Assembly (NCBI GenBank): GCA_029204225.1
Contig: CM055098.1
Span: forward strand, 25,424,973 to 25,458,972
Source of the DNA: Diphasiastrum complanatum
Taxonomy: Eukaryota > Streptophyta > Lycopodiopsida > Lycopodiales > Lycopodiaceae
DNA: 34,000 nucleotides
Direction of reading: 5' to 3'
The position numbers and the translations under genes were made by a program. Below the pieces are notes generated by a model. It ran no database searches. It was not told the DNA's origin and worked only from the letters and a program-made list of their open reading frames with translations. Positions 29,790-34,000 of the stretch are shown here, one piece after another. The stretch's first letter is position 1, and every line of letters begins with the position of its first letter.

Positions 29790-30860
29790 TGTAGTGCAGA
29801 CATCCCAAAGGGAGCCGAGAACCATAACTTAGCTTCCCAGCCTTGAACTCTTGCCGTCCAAACCCACTTGACATACAAGCAGCCAACTCGCCAACAACGA
29901 TCAGACTTAACCAACTTGAAGTTCCAAAACCAACATTGAGATCCAACCTGGTCAGATCGGGGGTCCCGATGTGGGTGACTTTCCTCCAAGCAAGCCGCCC
30001 GACATACATCAAACTTAACCAGCTCGAAGCTTTGTTACAAACGAGTGATGTGGGTGACTTTCCTTCCAAGCCAATCATCCAACTCAGCTAACAGGTTAGA
30101 GCCCGTTCCCCAAGAGCTTAGTCCATTCACGTTCATGCAAGGAATACTCAGGACCACAAGTCGCGACAGATATGAAGACAACTAGTTCCTAGACCGAATG
30201 GTCCCGACAGCATACCACTGGACCATGGACCGAATGGTCCCGACGGCATACCGCTGGCGTCCCGGGATATGACCCTCAACTATGTGCCAGATCAAAAAGT
30301 TTGAAGCGGCCTTACAACTGGCGCTTTTACTGAACACTGAAACCCAGAAGGTAATCAGAGTCAGTTTGAGAAAAATTCCACTTTATTGATAAATCTGAGA
30401 AGGTTACATTTCAAGTGTGTGACCGACCCTAGTCTCTGGGGCGCTGGCATGCCAAGGCGGGCGCCAGGACAACATTCCAGCAAGGGAGGCTGAGACTTGG
30501 TTGGAGCTCGCCCTGAGTCGCAACCTGCACTCCCCTATAGTATTGGTGGGATTTGCCACCTCCCCTCATACCAAGCACTCTACCTAGACTGGTAAAGCAC
30601 ATTTTCTCTCTCTAGAATTTTCTCTATAAAAAGTCATTTTCTCTCTCTAGAATTTATTGAGCCAAGGCTTCCTTTAATCATGCCTAGATCATGTGAGGTG
30701 ATTGCACATCGATCTGAGCTCTCTGGACTTCGCTAGAACCGATCAAAGATTTTCCGCCATAGGAACTTGGCGCCGGCTGGATTCTGGTCACAGTGGCGCC
30801 GGGAGCAGTAGGGGCGCTGCTGACGCCGGAAGTAAGACTTCTAAAGGTAACTTTACAACA
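29790..30860 (-). mobile_element. 3' LTR of a minus-strand LTR element
   Basis: On the minus strand AAAGGTGGGGTGGA (PPT, 30861-30874) is followed by TGTTGTAAAG; the far end is ...CTGCACTACA at 29790. The plus-strand sequence from 29790 to about 30500 is repeated at 33173 to the window end, including CAGACATCCCAAAGGGAGCC and GACCGAATGGTCCCGAC. On the minus strand TATCAATAAAG near 30390 supplies AATAAA. Similarity beyond 30500 cannot be tested because the other copy is cut by the window edge. A GGCGCC-rich segment (30768-30805) resembles gypsy PBS sequence and may be older inserted material. Confidence 0.8.
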
Positions 30861-30874
30861 TCCACCCCACCTTT
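30861..30874 (-). other. Polypurine tract
   Basis: On the minus strand AAAGGTGGGGTGGA lies immediately upstream of the LTR tip TGTTG. It fixes the orientation of the element together with the PBS at 33160. Confidence 0.7.
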
Positions 30875-31275
30875 ATAAAATCTGATGTCCTCATCAGATG
30901 TCAGATTAAAGTAAAGGTGCCTCCCAATTAAAATTAACTATACATTTGATCTACTTGGTACAGTACTCAATTTACTGGTCACTTTTTATTAACATTGAAG
31001 CTAGCACACCACAAGTCGGAGGCTCAGCTCTTTGTACTAAAAAACTACATAATTTGAAAATATCACTTTGTCTGGGAAAAGCGTAGATTTTATGTTGCTT
31101 ACGTAAAACCCAAGAACCTTATTAACTGGTGACAGAGGCCTTTCTGTGAAATGTTCGTCCCTGTCGCTTCTGACTTTTGACTTTGGAACTCCTTCGAGCT
31201 CCTTTGGCTCATGGAGCCTTAATACTTGTGCGGAACTGATCAAATCTGGAGCTCAGGGAGCTCAACATCTCACTT

Positions 31276-31630
31276 AGCTTGAAGTAGTTGTCTTTGAATC
31301 AGCCCAAATGTAACCATTGACCTCGTGGAGAGCCAAGGGGTCGCACCAGTTTGATCCGCATACGAACTATCTCTTCATGTTTGTCTGTCGCGTAAAACTT
31401 GACTTTCACAATTCCATCACTGGTCAGTTGCTTCACAGTCAAAACAAGAAGTGTACATCTAGCTTGGCTTCAAGTAGTTCTCTTTGAATCAGACACATGC
31501 ACCCAGAGTTTGCACTAGTCCGATTTCAGTACGAACTGTCCCTCAGCGTCTGTTCGAAGTACCAAGTCTATCGTGCAAGACTCAACTTTCACAGTTCCTT
31601 CATTGATCAGCTCCTTTACACGTAAAACAG
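31276..31630 (-). repeat. Two diverged about 170-bp repeats with similar minus-strand translation
   Basis: Each copy contains CTTGAAGTAGTTST-like and TTTGAATCAG at one end and CACAGTTCC/CACAATTCC with ACTGGTCAG/ATTGATCAG at the other. On the minus strand both read a similar peptide, VKELINEGTVKVESCTIDLV and VKQLTSDGIVKVKFYATDKH. The shared pattern is a hint of decayed coding sequence. Confidence 0.5.
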
Positions 31631-32539
31631 GTCAGTATGCATTATGTCTCCTCATCATTGCTGGTCCAGAGAAAGCCTATAACAAGCTTTTCTTTCCACA
31701 ACAAAAACTTGTCAGATTATTAGGTCCAAAGTTCGCCAGTCTCCTCGTGTGAGTATGGCTAGGTCACCTTGAATTTGCCCCCATTTTGATCAACTTTCAT
31801 TCAAAATTTGCCCCAAGAGAGAGGTGTGTGTGATAGTTCCCCTCCACTTATAAAAACAACTGACCGGACTTAGAGTAGAGTTCTCAGACAAAAAGCCTTT
31901 CCAACACTTTGCTTCCCATCTGCTAGGATTATGGCTTGATCCAACTTGTTTCCAATCTCTAAAGAAGATCCTAGTCTTTCCCCTTTGAGGAAAAACCCAA
32001 TTGACATTGGATATCACCCATTATGCTCAGTGAGTTTCAATTCCGAAGGTAGCCATCCCAAATGAAGACCAACTTGCTCCATAGAAGATCTCCCCTCAAA
32101 GTGCCCTTTCCAACTTTTGACTTCTTGCTTGCGTCTGGTGGGCGTTGTCGTAAAATGAAACTAACCCAAGAAACACGCTAGCCATCCATCCTTTGCAAAC
32201 ATCGAGTCGTTTCGTTGCCGTTCACGTGCGAGTACTTGAACTGCGAATCCGCCCCACAGATTCTGTAGTCCTCTTTGTTTGATGGTATCAGCCTTCAAAA
32301 GAAAGGTTCCTTCTCGAGCCATCAGCTCCTTGTATCACAAGCAATCATGCAAACCAGGCAAAGCACGAGTACTAAGACTCACCACGAATACATACAAGCA
32401 AGACACTCAGGCAGGTTTACTAACAGGTAACAAAGACAAGGTCCTCCTTTGAGATAGCCCTGCCAAAGGACCTTTGCCTGGTCGCGCCCATACAGATCGA
32501 TCACAGAATCAGCCCACAGAGGACACCCATCCAACTATC

Positions 32540-33085
32540 CGTGCTTTCACCATTAAGCAGGACATCGCCTCAGTCACGCCCCACCAAATCTGGTCGATAG
32601 CCCTTATAACTAAACGATCGGTAGCTATCCTTGAATATACCACCCCCGTTGACGCACCTGTGCTTTCACTATTAGGCAGCATTGCCTCAGTAACACCCCC
32701 ACCAAATCTAGTCGATAGCCCTTATAGCTAAACGATCGGCATCATACCACCCCGATCGTGGACGCACCCGTGCTTTCATCGTTAGGCAGCACATTGCCTC
32801 AGTAACGCCCCCACCAAATTTGGTCGAAAGCCCTTATAGCTAAACGATCGGCGACTATCACGAATATGTCACCCTGCACACCCCACAAGGCACAGATCGT
32901 GCTTACACCAACCTAATGGCAGCACATTGCCTCATCTGTCCTACACGTGTAGACGACGCCAGGCCCGAATCACAAAAATTGACCGTGCTTACACCTCAAG
33001 GGCAGCACCTTGACTCATCAAGCCCCCGTTCTGCCGACCATTCCGACCGTGGACGCACCCATGCTTACATTGTGGGCAACACCTT
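32540..33085. repeat. Tandem array, unit about 110 bp
   Basis: Three good units start GTGCTTTCA(C/T) near 32540, 32660 and 32770 and share GCCTCAGT(A/C)AC(G/A)CCCC, ACCAAAT(C/T)T(G/A)GTCGA and AGCCCTTATA(G/A)CTAAACGATCGG. Two more degenerate units start GTGCTTACAC near 32900 and 32984, and a last partial unit starts ATGCTTACA near 33061. Confidence 0.8.
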
Positions 33086-33159
33086 GCACAACAGTTGTCC
33101 TAATGAACCCCAAACAATGGCCATCCCCATGAGATCCACATAGCTGACCGGCTAGTCGA

Positions 33160-33170
33160 CTCTGATACCA
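33160..33170 (-). other. Primer-binding site, initiator tRNA-Met type
   Basis: On the minus strand, TGGTATCAGAG follows the LTR end (...GCGCTACA, then TG). It matches the canonical PBS complementary to the 3' end of tRNA-iMet. Confidence 0.8.
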
Positions 33171-33172
33171 CA

Positions 33173-34000
33173 TGTAGCGCAGACATCCCAAAGGGAGCCG
33201 GGAACTACGACTTAGCTTCCTAGCCTTCAACTCTTGCCGTCCAGACCCACTTGACATACAAGCAGCCAACTCGCCAACAACCATCAGACTTAACCAACTT
33301 GAAGTTCCAAAACCAACATTGAGATCCAACCTGGCACCATGCCGCCAGATCGGGGGTCTCGATGTGGGTGACTTCCCTCCAAGCAAGTCGTCCGACATAC
33401 ATCAAACTTAACCAGCTCGAAGCTTCATTACAAACAAGTAACATCCATTCCAGGCAAGCGGTCTGACTTACATTAGACTTAACCAACTGAAGGCTTCGTC
33501 ACAAGCGCTGGATGCCAACCTGGCGCCATGCCAGACTGGACAGCCATAAACAGGTAACTTCCACCCAAGCAAGTCATCCAACTCAGCTGACAGGTTAGAG
33601 CTCGTTTCCCAAGAACTTAACCCATTCACGTTCATGCAAGGAACACTCAGGACCACAAGCCACGACAGATATGAAGACAACTAGTTCCTAGACCCAATGG
33701 TCCCGACAGCATACTGCTGGCGTCGTGGACCGAATGGTCCCGACGGCATACTGCTGGCATCCCGGGATATGACCCTCAGCTATGTGCCAGATCAAAAAGT
33801 TTGAAGCGGCCTTACAACTGGCGCTTTTACTGAACATTGAAACCCAGAAGGTAATCAGAGTCAATTTGAGAAAAATCCCACTTTATTAATAAATCTGAGA
33901 AGGTTACATTTCAAGTGTATGACCGACCCTAGTCTCTAGGACGCTGGCATGCCAAGGTGGGCGCCAGGACAACATTCCAGCAAGGGAGGCTGAGACTTGG
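33173..34000 (-). mobile_element. 5' LTR of the minus-strand element, cut by window end
   Basis: Begins (plus strand) TGTAGCGCAGACATCCCAAAG and follows the LTR at 29790 to the window edge. Relative to that copy it has an extra segment (about 33436-33560, ACATCCATTCCAGGC...), so the two LTRs differ by one or more indels and many substitutions. This indicates an old insertion or unequal changes in the internal subrepeats. Confidence 0.8.

Larger units (their letters stand above)
30875..33158 (-). mobile_element. Internal region of the minus-strand LTR element, no pol
   Basis: About 2.3 kb between PPT and PBS. No gag, protease, RT or integrase motif is seen on either strand. The contents are two diverged direct repeats of about 170 bp (31276-31630), a 110-bp tandem array (32540-33085) and short minus-strand open stretches (for example 31243-31037, LHEPKELEGVPKSKVRSDRD, and 32017-31790, RDWKQVGSSHNPSRWEAKCW). 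The layout is that of a non-autonomous LTR derivative (LARD-like) that would rely on another element's proteins. Confidence 0.6.

Noticed and set aside
33018-33398. Minus-strand open stretch at the LTR/PBS junction as a gene
   Set aside because: It crosses the LTR boundary and PBS and is repeated, in other frames, in the second LTR; it is not a conserved coding sequence.

Overview
The window looks like repeat-dense, AT-rich nuclear DNA of a land plant, probably a seed plant with a large genome. The evidence is overlapping Ty1/copia and Ty3/gypsy LTR retrotransposon remains with plant-type LTR promoters, primer-binding sites matching initiator tRNA-Met (TGGTATCA...), a short in-phase GT-AG intron, and one CACTA-type DNA transposon end. 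I cannot name the species. I see no rRNA, tRNA or CRISPR array and no clearly intact host gene. Nearly all recognisable coding sequence is broken transposon sequence.

Layout. (1) 1-3.5 kb: an intact but unrecognised ORF (+) converges on a decayed, intron-containing DDE-type transposase (-). The transposase keeps a plausible D...D...E arrangement with a CxxC pair and has a coiled-coil N-terminal part. (2) 3.9-4.5 kb: a copia RT/RNase H fragment (+). (3) 4.5-8.1 kb: a gypsy-like element with gag and protease but no reverse transcriptase, ending in an LTR. (4) 8.1-11.4 kb: a copia LTR plus PBS joined directly to a copia protease, followed by unrecognised reading frames where integrase and RT would be expected. 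(5) 11.4-12.4 kb: a long imperfect inverted repeat enclosing a series of related palindromes. (6) 13.1-16.4 kb: a minus-strand copia element (LTR, RNase H, RT, integrase) of the same family as the fragments in (2) and the LTR in (4). It is cut at 16.41 kb by (7), a 5-kb two-LTR element (16.4-21.4 kb) containing a 25-bp minisatellite, a two-zinc-knuckle gag and a long reading frame with no pol signature. (8) 22.0-22.45 kb: a CACTA-like terminus. (9) 22.5-29.8 kb: mostly AT-rich sequence with small tandem repeats and microsatellites and no supported gene. (10) 29.8-34.0 kb: a minus-strand LTR element (two LTRs, PBS, PPT) without recognisable gag or pol, carrying two internal repeat families.

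The coding remnants do not form a pathway. They are layers of transposons at different stages of decay, several of them apparently non-autonomous (lacking RT/IN). The items most worth a second look are the transposase with its convergent partner ORF, the 11.4-12.4 kb foldback and palindrome series, and the two LTR elements whose pol position is occupied by unidentified reading frames.
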